The position numbers and the translations under genes were made by a program. A DNA stretch of 20,922 nt from Flavobacterium psychrophilum (GTDB lineage: Bacteria > Bacteroidota > Bacteroidia > Flavobacteriales > Flavobacteriaceae): contig CAMCTL010000049.1 of NCBI GenBank assembly GCA_945878515.1, positions 1 through 20,922 on the forward strand. The letters run 5' to 3'. Every line of letters begins with the position of its first letter. Within the stretch, counting starts at the first letter, position 1. The notes under the pieces were generated by a model. That model ran no database searches and had not been told where the DNA came from. It saw nothing but the letters and a program-made list of their open reading frames with translations. Positions 8,369 to 15,672 of this stretch are shown piece by piece.

Positions 8369-8386
8369 TATATTTACGTAAATATA
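8369..8386. promoter_or_regulatory. 18-bp perfect palindrome between divergent glycosyltransferase genes
   Basis: TATATTTACGTAAATATA is fully self-complementary. It lies 8 bp before the ATG at 8394 and 19 bp from the opposite ATG at 8350. Each arm reads TATATTTA, one base from the -7 consensus TAnnTTTG on each strand, so it could hold back-to-back -7 boxes or an operator. No good -33 box is placed for either direction. Confidence 0.45.
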
Positions 8387-8393
8387 TAAGAAA

Positions 8394-9218
8394 ATGACAA
8401 ATGTTTTTTCAGAAATTGATTTAGAAATCCTAATTGCAACCAAAAATAGAGATAATCTTGATTTTTTAGGGAATATGTTTCCATTTGCAGCTTTTTCTAA
8501 TTTCAATATTTTGATTATCAATCAAACCAATTCCACTCAATTAATTTCTGATTTTGAAACCATTAAAGTGATTAATGTTGATGAAAAAGGTTTGTCTAAG
8601 AGCAGAAATCTAGCCATTAAAAAGGCTTCGAAAAAGATTTGTTTAATCGCCGATGATGATGTTGTTTATTTTCCAAATTTTGATACAGAAGTAATAAAGG
8701 CTTTTAATCAGAATTCACAAGCACCAATAATTAGCTTTAATCACCAACGAATTGGTGCAGAAAAACCGAATAATTTATCAAAAACAGTATATGCTCATTC
8801 CAAAAAAACGATTGAAAATGTCTGTTCTATTGAAATTGCGTTCCAATTGAAAGATGTTGCAGCAAATAATTTAATTTTTGACGAGAATTTTGGTTTGGGT
8901 TCCTATTTTGAAACGGCCGAAGAATATTTGTTTTTAAAAGATGCTATTAGATTAAACTTAGGTGTGCTATTTTATCCGTCTGTTATTGTTTCTCATCCTT
9001 TGTTAACCTCAGGTGATAAATTAGGAAACGATACCATTTTATTTGCAAGAGGCGCTTTGTTTTATAAAACAAGAGCAAATTTAGCTTATATTTGGTTGCT
9101 AAAATACGTGTTTTTTCTTATTCGATATAAGTATATCCGTTGGAACGAAAGCAGTAGAAAATATAAAATAGGTTTGCAAGGCATTCAAAAATACAAAGAA
9201 TTAGTAAAATTAAAGTAA
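8394..9218 (+). CDS. Glycosyltransferase family 2-like protein
   Basis: The 274-residue GT-A-type protein has LEILIATKNRDNLDFL at residues 10-25 in place of the usual SVIIPTYN, a conserved KGLSKSRNLAIKKA segment, and the metal/nucleotide-sugar motif IADDDV with Asp87-Asp89. ENFGLGSYFETAEEYLFLKDA (after about 165) corresponds to the acceptor-side ED region of GT2 enzymes. The C-terminus has a hydrophobic stretch (YIWLLKYVFFLIRYKYI) and a basic tail, suggesting membrane association. The stop shares one base with the ATG of the following FdtA-like gene (TAATG), so they are translationally coupled. The presence of a ketoisomerase suggests, but does not prove, that this enzyme transfers the deoxysugar made with it. 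Confidence 0.85.
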   Translation: MTNVFSEIDLEILIATKNRDNLDFLGNMFPFAAFSNFNILIINQTNSTQLISDFETIKVINVDEKGLSKSRNLAIKKASKKICLIADDDVVYFPNFDTEVIKAFNQNSQAPIISFNHQRIGAEKPNNLSKTVYAHSKKTIENVCSIEIAFQLKDVAANNLIFDENFGLGSYFETAEEYLFLKDAIRLNLGVLFYPSVIVSHPLLTSGDKLGNDTILFARGALFYKTRANLAYIWLLKYVFFLIRYKYIRWNESSRKYKIGLQGIQKYKELVKLK

Positions 9219-9637
9219 TGACAAGTATTGATAATGTACATTTAATCGAAGTGCCAAAAGCGCATGATGTTAGAGGAAATTTGTCTGTTATAGAGGGTAA
9301 TACAATACCTTTTGAAATAAAAAGAGTATATTATTTGTATGATATTCCAACAGCAAGTGTTCGCGGTGGTCATGCTCATAAAAATTTGCAACAGCTTTTA
9401 GTTGCTTTAAGTGGCAGTTTTGACGTTGTTTTGAAAGATGGAAATTCCCAAAAAGTGATCACGCTCAATAAACCCAATTTTGGACTTTTGATCCCAACAG
9501 GAATTTGGCGGGAACTACAAAATTTCTCTTCAGGTTCAGTTTGTCTGGTCTTAGCTTCTGCTGAATTTGATGAAGCAGATTACATCAGAAATTTTAAGGA
9601 ATTTAAACTATTTAAAAACGGAATTTCCCAATCCTAA
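9218..9637 (+). CDS. fdtA: FdtA/QdtA-like dTDP-4-keto-6-deoxyglucose 3,4-ketoisomerase (WxcM-like cupin)
   Basis: The 139-residue single-domain cupin has the full family pattern: VPKAHDVRGNLSVIE at the start, IKRVYYLYDIP, then RGGHAHK at residues 49-55 with His52 and His54 as the expected catalytic pair, LIPTGIW, and the C-terminal EADYIRNFKEF. This family (FdtA, QdtA, WxcM C-terminal part) shifts the keto group of dTDP-4-keto-6-deoxy-D-glucose from C4 to C3, feeding 3-amino-3,6-dideoxyhexose synthesis. The usual partners (an FdtB-like aminotransferase, an acetyltransferase and RmlAB) are not in this window and may lie elsewhere. FdtA and QdtA give different stereoisomers that cannot be told apart by eye. 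The 3' end overlaps the opposing GT2 gene by 30 bp. Confidence 0.85.
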   Translation: MTSIDNVHLIEVPKAHDVRGNLSVIEGNTIPFEIKRVYYLYDIPTASVRGGHAHKNLQQLLVALSGSFDVVLKDGNSQKVITLNKPNFGLLIPTGIWRELQNFSSGSVCLVLASAEFDEADYIRNFKEFKLFKNGISQS

Positions 9638-10537
9638 ATTGGCCAATATAGTTTTTAAATCGATAAGCGGTTTAAGGATAAAAACAGGAAGTTGCAACAA
9701 AATTCTTTTTTTGAGAGACAAATTACTTAAATCGATTGCCTCATAATAAAGTAGAAAATGCTCTTTTTCTCCTATTATTTTTGACTTTATAGCCAATGAA
9801 AACCGATTCAAATCCAGGAATTTCTTTAAATCTCGATTTGTTTTTTCTAGTGTTGTATATTTAGAGAAATTACTGGTTTCAATGTATTTTTTATAATTTG
9901 TCGAGAGACTTTTTCCATCATTTACATATCTTGCAAGGATTTTCCAGGAAAATAGTATCGGGTAAATCAATCCAATTCTAATCCACATATCAGTGTCTTC
10001 GTTGCTTTTTAATTGGATGTCATCAAAGTGCCCTGTCTTTTCAAAAACACTTTTATGAAAAACCGCACTCGAAGTGAAAATGACACACTCTTTCTGGCTC
10101 GCTTCAAAAAAATTCACAATCTCACAATCACCAGTTTTTGCAATCGAGTAGCTCGAACGAATAATTTTTTTGGATGTTTCCACTTCAATAGCTGCCGAAA
10201 ACACTTTTAGTTCTGGAAAACGATTGATGTTTGCAAACATTTCTTGCAGAAAATCTGGATACCAATAATCATCAGCATCAATAAATGTGATATAATTGGA
10301 TTGCGCTTTTGCAATGCCAAAATTTCTAGCTGCGGAAACTCCGCCATTTTCTTTGTAAAAATATTGAATTCTGCGGTCTTTAAATTCCAATACTTTCTCT
10401 TCACTTTTATCAATAGATCCATCATTAATTATAAGTACTTCAAAATCAATAAAACTTTGATTGAGAACACTTTTTAAGGTGTTTTCAATGAAGTTTTCTT
10501 TATTGTATAAAGGAATAATTACAGAGAAAAATGACAT
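9608..10537 (-). CDS. Glycosyltransferase family 2 protein
   Basis: The 309-residue product is called from the ATG at 10537 (MSFFSVIIPLYNKENFI). The upstream ATG at 10558 adds seven residues that overlap the -7 promoter box. Motifs are SVIIPLYN (5-12), VLIINDGSIDKS (34-45), NGGVSAARNFGIAKA (64-78), and FIDADDYWYPDF with the DxD at Asp87/Asp89. SNEDTDMWIRIG matches the GT2 acceptor/base region. A C-terminal hydrophobic stretch (KRILLQLPVFILKPLI) suggests membrane association. It probably adds one sugar of the surface polysaccharide. It converges on and overlaps fdtA by 30 bp with no terminator between them, and is divergent from the GT at 10615. Confidence 0.9.
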   Translation of the reverse strand: MSFFSVIIPLYNKENFIENTLKSVLNQSFIDFEVLIINDGSIDKSEEKVLEFKDRRIQYFYKENGGVSAARNFGIAKAQSNYITFIDADDYWYPDFLQEMFANINRFPELKVFSAAIEVETSKKIIRSSYSIAKTGDCEIVNFFEASQKECVIFTSSAVFHKSVFEKTGHFDDIQLKSNEDTDMWIRIGLIYPILFSWKILARYVNDGKSLSTNYKKYIETSNFSKYTTLEKTNRDLKKFLDLNRFSLAIKSKIIGEKEHFLLYYEAIDLSNLSLKKRILLQLPVFILKPLIDLKTILANLGLGNSVFK

Positions 10538-10555
10538 TTGCAATGCTTTAATTCT

Positions 10556-10586
10556 CAAATATAGAATAATTGTAGCATAACTTCAA
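10556..10586 (-). promoter_or_regulatory. Promoter of the GT2 gene (reverse)
   Basis: On the minus strand, TTG (10584-10586) and TATATTTG (10556-10563) are separated by 20 nt. This is a good match to the Bacteroidota pattern TTTG-N19-TAnnTTTG. The -7 box ends about 18 bp upstream of the chosen ATG at 10537. Confidence 0.55.
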
Positions 10587-10604
10587 TCAAAAAAACTACT
10601 TTTG
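10570..10604 (+). promoter_or_regulatory. Candidate promoter of the GT4-like gene (forward)
   Basis: TACTTTTG (10597-10604) fits TAnnTTTG exactly. The nearest TTG (10570-10572) is 24 nt away, longer than usual. The box ends 10 bp before the ATG at 10615, which implies a very short leader. It interleaves with the opposite promoter. Confidence 0.4.
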
Positions 10605-10614
10605 TTTTTGCACT

Positions 10615-11733
10615 ATGGAAAATAAAATACTGCATATTGTTAGCTTTGACAATCCTTTTCCGCCTCAGTATGGCGGTGCAATTGACGTTTTTTATAAAAT
10701 TAAAGCGTTGCGCCAGTTGGGAGTAAAAATTAAACTGCATTGTTTTGTTAATGAAATTCCTGTTGAAAATTCAGAATTAGCACTTTTTACAGATACAATT
10801 TTCTATTATAAAAGAAGTCTTAATCTTTTAAATTTTTTTTCTACAACGCCCTTGTCAGTAATGTCAAGAAAGCATAAAGATTTGATTTATAATTTGAATT
10901 CGGATGATTCGCCAATTCTTTTCGAAGGGCTGCAAACTACTTATTTGTTAAATGAAAACCATTTCAAGGGCAGAAAAATATATTTGAGACTGCATAATAT
11001 TGAAGAAAATTATTATCGCGGACTAAGTAAAAGTGAATTCAATTTTTTCAAGAAGGTGTTTTTTTATGTTGAACATTTAAAATACAACCAGTACAAAAAG
11101 GTTTTTAATAGATTCGCTGAGATTTGTACTTTGTCAAATTTAGAAACCCAATTTATTAGAGAACACCATAAAAAAGGCATCTATATTCCGGTTTTTCATG
11201 GAAATAACATTTTGCAAGAATGTTCAGCGTTTGGCGAATATGCTTTTTACAATGGAGATTTGAGGATTTCTGATAATAAACGAGCCGTGCAGTTTTTGAT
11301 TAATGTTTTCAAGAAAATACCAGATTATAAATTAGTTATAGCTTCAAGTGTTGCGCTCCAAAATTTGCAGTCGCAATGTGAATCGATACCAAATATTTAC
11401 TATGTAATAATCGAAAATCAATCACATTTAGATGAGTTGTTTAAAAATGCTCATGTTAATGTGATGGTTTCATTCCAACATTCTGGCACCAAATTAAAAG
11501 TAATTAATGCACTTTTCAAAAGTCGCTTTTGTGTTATAAATGATAATATGTTGGATGATTTGGAATTAAAAAAACTTTGTATCCTTGCCAATAATGAATC
11601 TGAATTTATCAATGCGGTGAACCATTTCAAAAAGAAACCCTATTCAGATTTTGCTAACCGCAAAAATATTTTACAAAGAGTACTAAACGATGCTGAAAAT
11701 GCAAAAAAAATAATTGAAATAATTTACGACTAA
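10615..11733 (+). CDS. Glycosyltransferase, GT4/GT1-like (GT-B fold)
   Basis: The 372-residue product begins KILHIVSFDNPFPPQYGGAI. The FPP-x-YGGAIDVFYK loop is the typical N-terminal acceptor/phosphate-binding loop of GT-B glycosyltransferases. RLHNIEENYYR (about 125-135) matches the LHN(I/V)E motif often seen in this group. AFYNGDLRISDNKRAVQFLI (about 208-227) corresponds to the start of the C-terminal nucleotide-sugar domain. The terminal E-x7-E-type region is poorly conserved (HSGTKLKVINALFKSRFCV), with Glu replaced, so donor binding may be unusual. There is no signal peptide, and it should work at the cytoplasmic face. It is the last polysaccharide gene and converges with ftsE, with only 3 bp between stops. 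Confidence 0.8.
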   Translation: MENKILHIVSFDNPFPPQYGGAIDVFYKIKALRQLGVKIKLHCFVNEIPVENSELALFTDTIFYYKRSLNLLNFFSTTPLSVMSRKHKDLIYNLNSDDSPILFEGLQTTYLLNENHFKGRKIYLRLHNIEENYYRGLSKSEFNFFKKVFFYVEHLKYNQYKKVFNRFAEICTLSNLETQFIREHHKKGIYIPVFHGNNILQECSAFGEYAFYNGDLRISDNKRAVQFLINVFKKIPDYKLVIASSVALQNLQSQCESIPNIYYVIIENQSHLDELFKNAHVNVMVSFQHSGTKLKVINALFKSRFCVINDNMLDDLELKKLCILANNESEFINAVNHFKKKPYSDFANRKNILQRVLNDAENAKKIIEIIYD

Positions 11734-11736
11734 TTA

Positions 11737-12420
11737 TTACAACGTTTTTTGAACCACTTCAAAAAGGCTCATATCTTCACATTTCAAGGTTTTAGAAGGG
11801 AATTTCATGATCAAAGCGTAGTCATGAGTAGCCATGATAACAGTTTTTCCAGTAGCATTAATTTTTTTCAAAACTTCAAGAACTTCAACACTCGTTTGTG
11901 GATCCAAATTTCCGGTTGGTTCATCGGCAAGAATTATTTCAGGATTATTCAATAATGCCCGCGCAATAGCTACACGTTGTTGCTCACCACCAGAGAGTTG
12001 ATGCGGCATTTTGTTTGCATATTCTTTTACATTCACTTTCTCTAAAACTTCTTCAATTTTGTTCTGAATTTCTGTTTCATCTTTCCAACCAGTAGCTTTG
12101 AGGACAAAATGCAAATTGTCTTTTACATTGCGATCGGGCAATAACTGAAAATCTTGAAAAACAAAACCTATTTTTCTTCTTAAAAACGGAATCTCATCTT
12201 CTTTTAGAGTAGCCAAATCAAAATCCATTATAGTTCCTTCGCCTTCCGCTAAAGGCAAATCGGCATACAAAGCTTTCATAAAACTGCTTTTTCCAGTGCC
12301 TGTTTTTCCAATGACGTAAATGAATTCACCTTGTTTAACTTCAAGATTGACACTCGACAAAATGGTTCTTCCTCCCTGAGCGATGGTTGCATTTTTTAAA
12401 GACAGTACAGATTGTGACAT
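11737..12420 (-). CDS. ftsE: Cell division ABC transporter ATPase FtsE
   Basis: The 227-residue product is called from the ATG at 12420 ([10 protein letters not shown]). An extension to 12471 would begin inside the promoter and is rejected. It has a complete ABC ATPase set: Walker A GKTGTGKS (38-45), Q-loop [10 protein letters not shown] (87-96), signature LSGGEQQR (142-149), Walker B IILADEP (162-168), D-loop GNLD and H-loop His199 (MATHD). Length and sequence fit FtsE, which with FtsX controls peptidoglycan hydrolases at the division site from the cytoplasmic side of the inner membrane. FtsX is not beside it here. A LolD-like ATPase is the main alternative, but the single-domain layout and the [17 protein letters not shown] block favour FtsE. 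Confidence 0.85.
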   Translation of the reverse strand: MSQSVLSLKNATIAQGGRTILSSVNLEVKQGEFIYVIGKTGTGKSSFMKALYADLPLAEGEGTIMDFDLATLKEDEIPFLRRKIGFVFQDFQLLPDRNVKDNLHFVLKATGWKDETEIQNKIEEVLEKVNVKEYANKMPHQLSGGEQQRVAIARALLNNPEIILADEPTGNLDPQTSVEVLEVLKKINATGKTVIMATHDYALIMKFPSKTLKCEDMSLFEVVQKTL

Positions 12421-12441
12421 AGGACAAAATATTTTATTCGG

Positions 12442-12472
12442 TAAAAGTAGCAAGATAACGATTGCATTCAAA
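12442..12472 (-). promoter_or_regulatory. Promoter of ftsE
   Basis: On the minus strand, TTTG (12469-12472), a 19-nt spacer and TACTTTTA (12442-12449) match TTTG-N19-TAnnTTTG at all but the last base. The -7 box lies 21 bp upstream of the chosen ATG and supports that start. Confidence 0.6.
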
Positions 12473-12564
12473 ATAAATTGGGTGCTAATGCAAAAGATTT
12501 CGGAAATGCAAATCTTGATTTTATAAATTGTTAAAAAAAATGTTTATAATAATAGATGGAAATA

Positions 12565-12597
12565 TTTCGTTATAAACTACAGAATACAATACATTTG
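12565..12597 (+). promoter_or_regulatory. Candidate promoter of the TPR gene
   Basis: TACATTTG (12590-12597) is a perfect -7 box. TTTCG (12565-12569) stands 20 nt upstream as an imperfect -33 element. The ATG at 12618 is 20 bp downstream of the box. Confidence 0.5.
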
Positions 12598-12617
12598 ATT
12601 ACTTTAATTAAAGAACG

Positions 12618-15600
12618 ATGCAAAAAATTTCAAGGCTCTTATTTCTACTTTTTTTTATAAGTATTTCTACTATTTCAGCCCAAAAATCAGCAATTTACAC
12701 TTCCGATTCAAGAGATTTCGATAAAGCAATTGCCTTATACAATGACAACCAATTTGCCTCTGCACAGTTGCTTTTCGAAAAAGTGAAAACGGCTGTAGCC
12801 AATGAAGAACTGGAATCCGACTGTTCTTTTTATATTGCCAATTGCGCCATCCGCACCAATCAGGCCAATGCCGATGTGGTAATGGAAAATTTTGTCGCAA
12901 ATTATCCTACCAGCCGAAAACAAAATCAAGCCTACATTGGAGTGGCGCATTATTATTTTGCCCAAGGCAATTATCCTCAAGCTTTGGAATGGTTCGAAAA
13001 AGTGGACGAAAATAGTTTAAGCGAAAGTGTCCGCGATCAATTCAACTTTCAAAAAGGCTACAGTTTTTTCAATTCTAAAAATAAAAAGGAAGCCACAGCC
13101 TATTTTAATAAAGTAACCAACTCTTCCGAGTTTGGTTCGCAAGCCAAGTATTATCTGGGTTTTATGGCTTATGAAGGTGACGATTACAAACAAGCTACCA
13201 AGTATTTTGACGAAGTTTCTGGCGAAGAAAAATACAAGGAAAAATTATCATATTACCAAGCCGATATGAATTTTAAATTGGGAAATTTCCAAAAAGCAAT
13301 TGATTTAGGCTCGAAAGCTATGGAAAAATCGAATGCCATAGAAAAATCCGAATTGAATAAAATCATTGGCGAAAGCCATTTCAATTTGAAACAATATGAG
13401 AAATCCATTCCCTATTTGCAATTGTATAAAGGCAAAAAAGGAAAATGGAACAACACGGATTTCTACCAATTGGGCTATGCTTATTATATGCAAAAGGATT
13501 ACGAAAATGCCATTTCGCAATTCAATAAAATCATTGATGGAAAAGATTTTGTGGCACAAAATGCCTACTATCATTTGGGCGAAAGCTATTTGAATCTAGA
13601 CAAAAAGCAACAAGCCTTAAACGCTTTCAAAAACGCTTCCGAAATGGAATTTGAACTTGCCATTCAAGAAGATGCCAGTTTGAATTATGCCAAATTGAGT
13701 TACGAAATTGGGAATTCCTATCAAAGTACGCCTGCTGTTTTGATGGCTTTTATAAAAAAATATCCAACTAACGCCAACAAATCCGAGGTTGAAAAATTGT
13801 TGATTGATTCCTATATTTCATCCAGAAACTATAAGGAAGCCATGGTTTTATTAGAAAAAAGCAAATCTCCCGAAAACAAATTGGCCTATCAAAAAGTCGC
13901 TTTCTATCGCGGATTAGAGTTGTATTCTGACTCCAACTATCAGGAAGCCGCAACATTATTCGAGAAATCTTTGGACCAACAAAAAGATGCCACATTTATG
14001 GCTCGTGCTACTTTTTGGAAAGCCGAAACCGAATATATCTTGGACGATTTCAAAAATGCTATCTTGAGTTATAAACAATTTCAGGGTTTGGCTGCTGCCA
14101 AGGAAACGCCAGAGTACAAAAACAGCAACTATAGTCTTGCTTATTCCTATTTCAAATTAAAAGAATACGATCAAGCGGGAAATTATTTCCAAAACCAAAT
14201 TGACAATGCCAAGGACGACAAAGTACGTTTGCACGATTCCTATTTGCGATTGGCCGATTGCCGATTCGTGACTTCAAAATATACGGCCGCTCTTGAAGCT
14301 TATAACAAAGTTATCGAATTGAAAAGCATTGATTCTGACTATGCCTATTTCCAAAAAGCTCTTTGCTATGGATTTGTCTCTAAAAACGACAAAAAAATAG
14401 AAGAACTCAACGCTTTCTTACAATTGTATCCAAAATCGGAATACCGTGACGATGCTTATTTTGAGCTCGGAAATACGTACGTGGCCGAGAATAAACAAGA
14501 ACTTGCCATAAAAACTTACGACAAATTAAATGCTGAATTCAGAAATGGTTCGTTCACTTCCAAAGCCATTTTGCGACAAGGATTAGTCTATTATAACTCT
14601 GACAAAGACGAGCAAGCCTTGATCAAGTTCAAGAAAGTCGCAGCCGATTTTCCTAAAACCGCCGAAGCTTTGGAAGCCGTTTCCACAGCAAGATTGATTT
14701 ATGTTGATACAGGAAAAGTGGACGAATATGCCACTTGGGTTCGCACTTTAGATTTCGTTGCGGTTACCGATGCTGAATTGGATAACGACACTTATGAAGC
14801 CGCCGAAAAACAATATTTGCAAAACAATACCAAGCAAGCTATTTCGGGTTTTAGCGGTTATGTTTCTAAATTTCCAAACGGGATTCACTCTTTGAAAGCA
14901 AATTTTTATTTGGCTCAAATGTATTTTTCAGATGCGCAAGAAGGCAAATCCATTCCAAATTATGAATATGTTATAGCACAAGCTCGAAGCGAATTCACAG
15001 AACAAGCCTTGGCAAGATTGGCCCAAATTTTCTTGAAAATCGACGATAAATCCAAATCAATTCCGGTACTATTGCGATTAGAAAACGAATCCGATTTTCC
15101 GCAAAACAAAACTTTTGCCCAGTCCAATTTGATGAAATCCTACTACGAAAACAAAGATTATCCAAACTCGGTCGTTTATGCTGAAAAGGTTTTGAACAAC
15201 CCAAAAACGGATGATAATGTAAAAAGCGATGCGCAAATCATCATTGCTCGTGCGGCAATTCAAACAGGTGATGAGGTAAAAGCACGTTCTGCTTATGCCA
15301 AATTGCAAACCATTGCCAGAGGAGAATTGGCTGCCGAAGCCTTGTTTTATGATGCCTATTTCAATAACAAAGACGCAAAATTTGAAGCTTCAAATGTTGT
15401 AGTTCAAAAATTGGCCAAGAATTATTCCAGTTATAAATATTTTGGTGCCAAAGGTTTAATCCTAATGGCTAAGAATTTTTATGGATTGAAAGACAGTTTT
15501 CAGGCGACTTATATTTTGGACAGCGTCATAAAAAACTTTACCGATTTTCCTGATGTAGTTTCAGAAGCGCAAACAGAATTGGATACCATCAAAAGCGAGG

Positions 15601-15632
15601 AGGCCAAAACAAATTCATCGATTGGAGGTTAG
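12618..15632 (+). CDS. Large exported tetratricopeptide-repeat protein
   Basis: The 1004-residue product has a signal peptide (1-22, MQKISRLLFLLFF...SAQ) without the lipobox cysteine, so it is predicted periplasmic. Almost the whole mature protein is TPR/Sel1-like helical repeats of about 34 residues, for example KATKYFDEVSGEEKYKEKLS, YQLGYAYYMQKDYENAISQF, AYYHLGESYLNLDKKQQALN and YFELGNTYVAENKQELAIKT. It looks like a long solenoid scaffold of the YbgF/BamD kind but much larger. The following gene encodes an outer-membrane barrel starting about 40 bp after the stop, so the two may form one complex. Composition is richer in GC-ending codons than in the polysaccharide genes. The stop codon lies inside a dispersed repeat. 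SprE/PorW of the T9SS is also a large TPR protein but is a lipoprotein, so I do not assign that name. Confidence 0.85.
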   Translation: MQKISRLLFLLFFISISTISAQKSAIYTSDSRDFDKAIALYNDNQFASAQLLFEKVKTAVANEELESDCSFYIANCAIRTNQANADVVMENFVANYPTSRKQNQAYIGVAHYYFAQGNYPQALEWFEKVDENSLSESVRDQFNFQKGYSFFNSKNKKEATAYFNKVTNSSEFGSQAKYYLGFMAYEGDDYKQATKYFDEVSGEEKYKEKLSYYQADMNFKLGNFQKAIDLGSKAMEKSNAIEKSELNKIIGESHFNLKQYEKSIPYLQLYKGKKGKWNNTDFYQLGYAYYMQKDYENAISQFNKIIDGKDFVAQNAYYHLGESYLNLDKKQQALNAFKNASEMEFELAIQEDASLNYAKLSYEIGNSYQSTPAVLMAFIKKYPTNANKSEVEKLLIDSYISSRNYKEAMVLLEKSKSPENKLAYQKVAFYRGLELYSDSNYQEAATLFEKSLDQQKDATFMARATFWKAETEYILDDFKNAILSYKQFQGLAAAKETPEYKNSNYSLAYSYFKLKEYDQAGNYFQNQIDNAKDDKVRLHDSYLRLADCRFVTSKYTAALEAYNKVIELKSIDSDYAYFQKALCYGFVSKNDKKIEELNAFLQLYPKSEYRDDAYFELGNTYVAENKQELAIKTYDKLNAEFRNGSFTSKAILRQGLVYYNSDKDEQALIKFKKVAADFPKTAEALEAVSTARLIYVDTGKVDEYATWVRTLDFVAVTDAELDNDTYEAAEKQYLQNNTKQAISGFSGYVSKFPNGIHSLKANFYLAQMYFSDAQEGKSIPNYEYVIAQARSEFTEQALARLAQIFLKIDDKSKSIPVLLRLENESDFPQNKTFAQSNLMKSYYENKDYPNSVVYAEKVLNNPKTDDNVKSDAQIIIARAAIQTGDEVKARSAYAKLQTIARGELAAEALFYDAYFNNKDAKFEASNVVVQKLAKNYSSYKYFGAKGLILMAKNFYGLKDSFQATYILDSVIKNFTDFPDVVSEAQTELDTIKSEEAKTNSSIGG

Positions 15633-15657
15633 AAGTGGGAAGTTAGAGGTTAGAAGT
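15625..15657 (+). repeat. Purine-rich direct repeat across the TPR stop codon
   Basis: GAGGTTAGAAGT occurs perfectly at 15625-15636 and 15646-15657, 21 bp apart, with GGGAAGTTA between. The first copy contains the TAG stop (15630-15632) of the TPR gene. The sequence resembles the (G)AAGTTAGAGGTTAGA low-complexity repeats I recall between Flavobacterium genes. Confidence 0.7.
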
Positions 15658-15672
15658 TTGGAGAATTTAAAA

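Noticed and set aside
8351..8521. 57-residue N-terminal extension of the reverse glycosyltransferase
   Set aside because: It would overlap the coding start of the divergent GT2 gene and run through the shared promoter region; the family start is at MKILLVGEF.
12670..15308. Several short reverse and out-of-frame ORFs within the TPR gene
   Set aside because: All lie inside a well-supported 1004-codon gene and show no recognisable protein features.
12618..15632. SprE/PorW assignment for the TPR protein
   Set aside because: There is no lipobox cysteine, and length and neighbours do not match the T9SS component.
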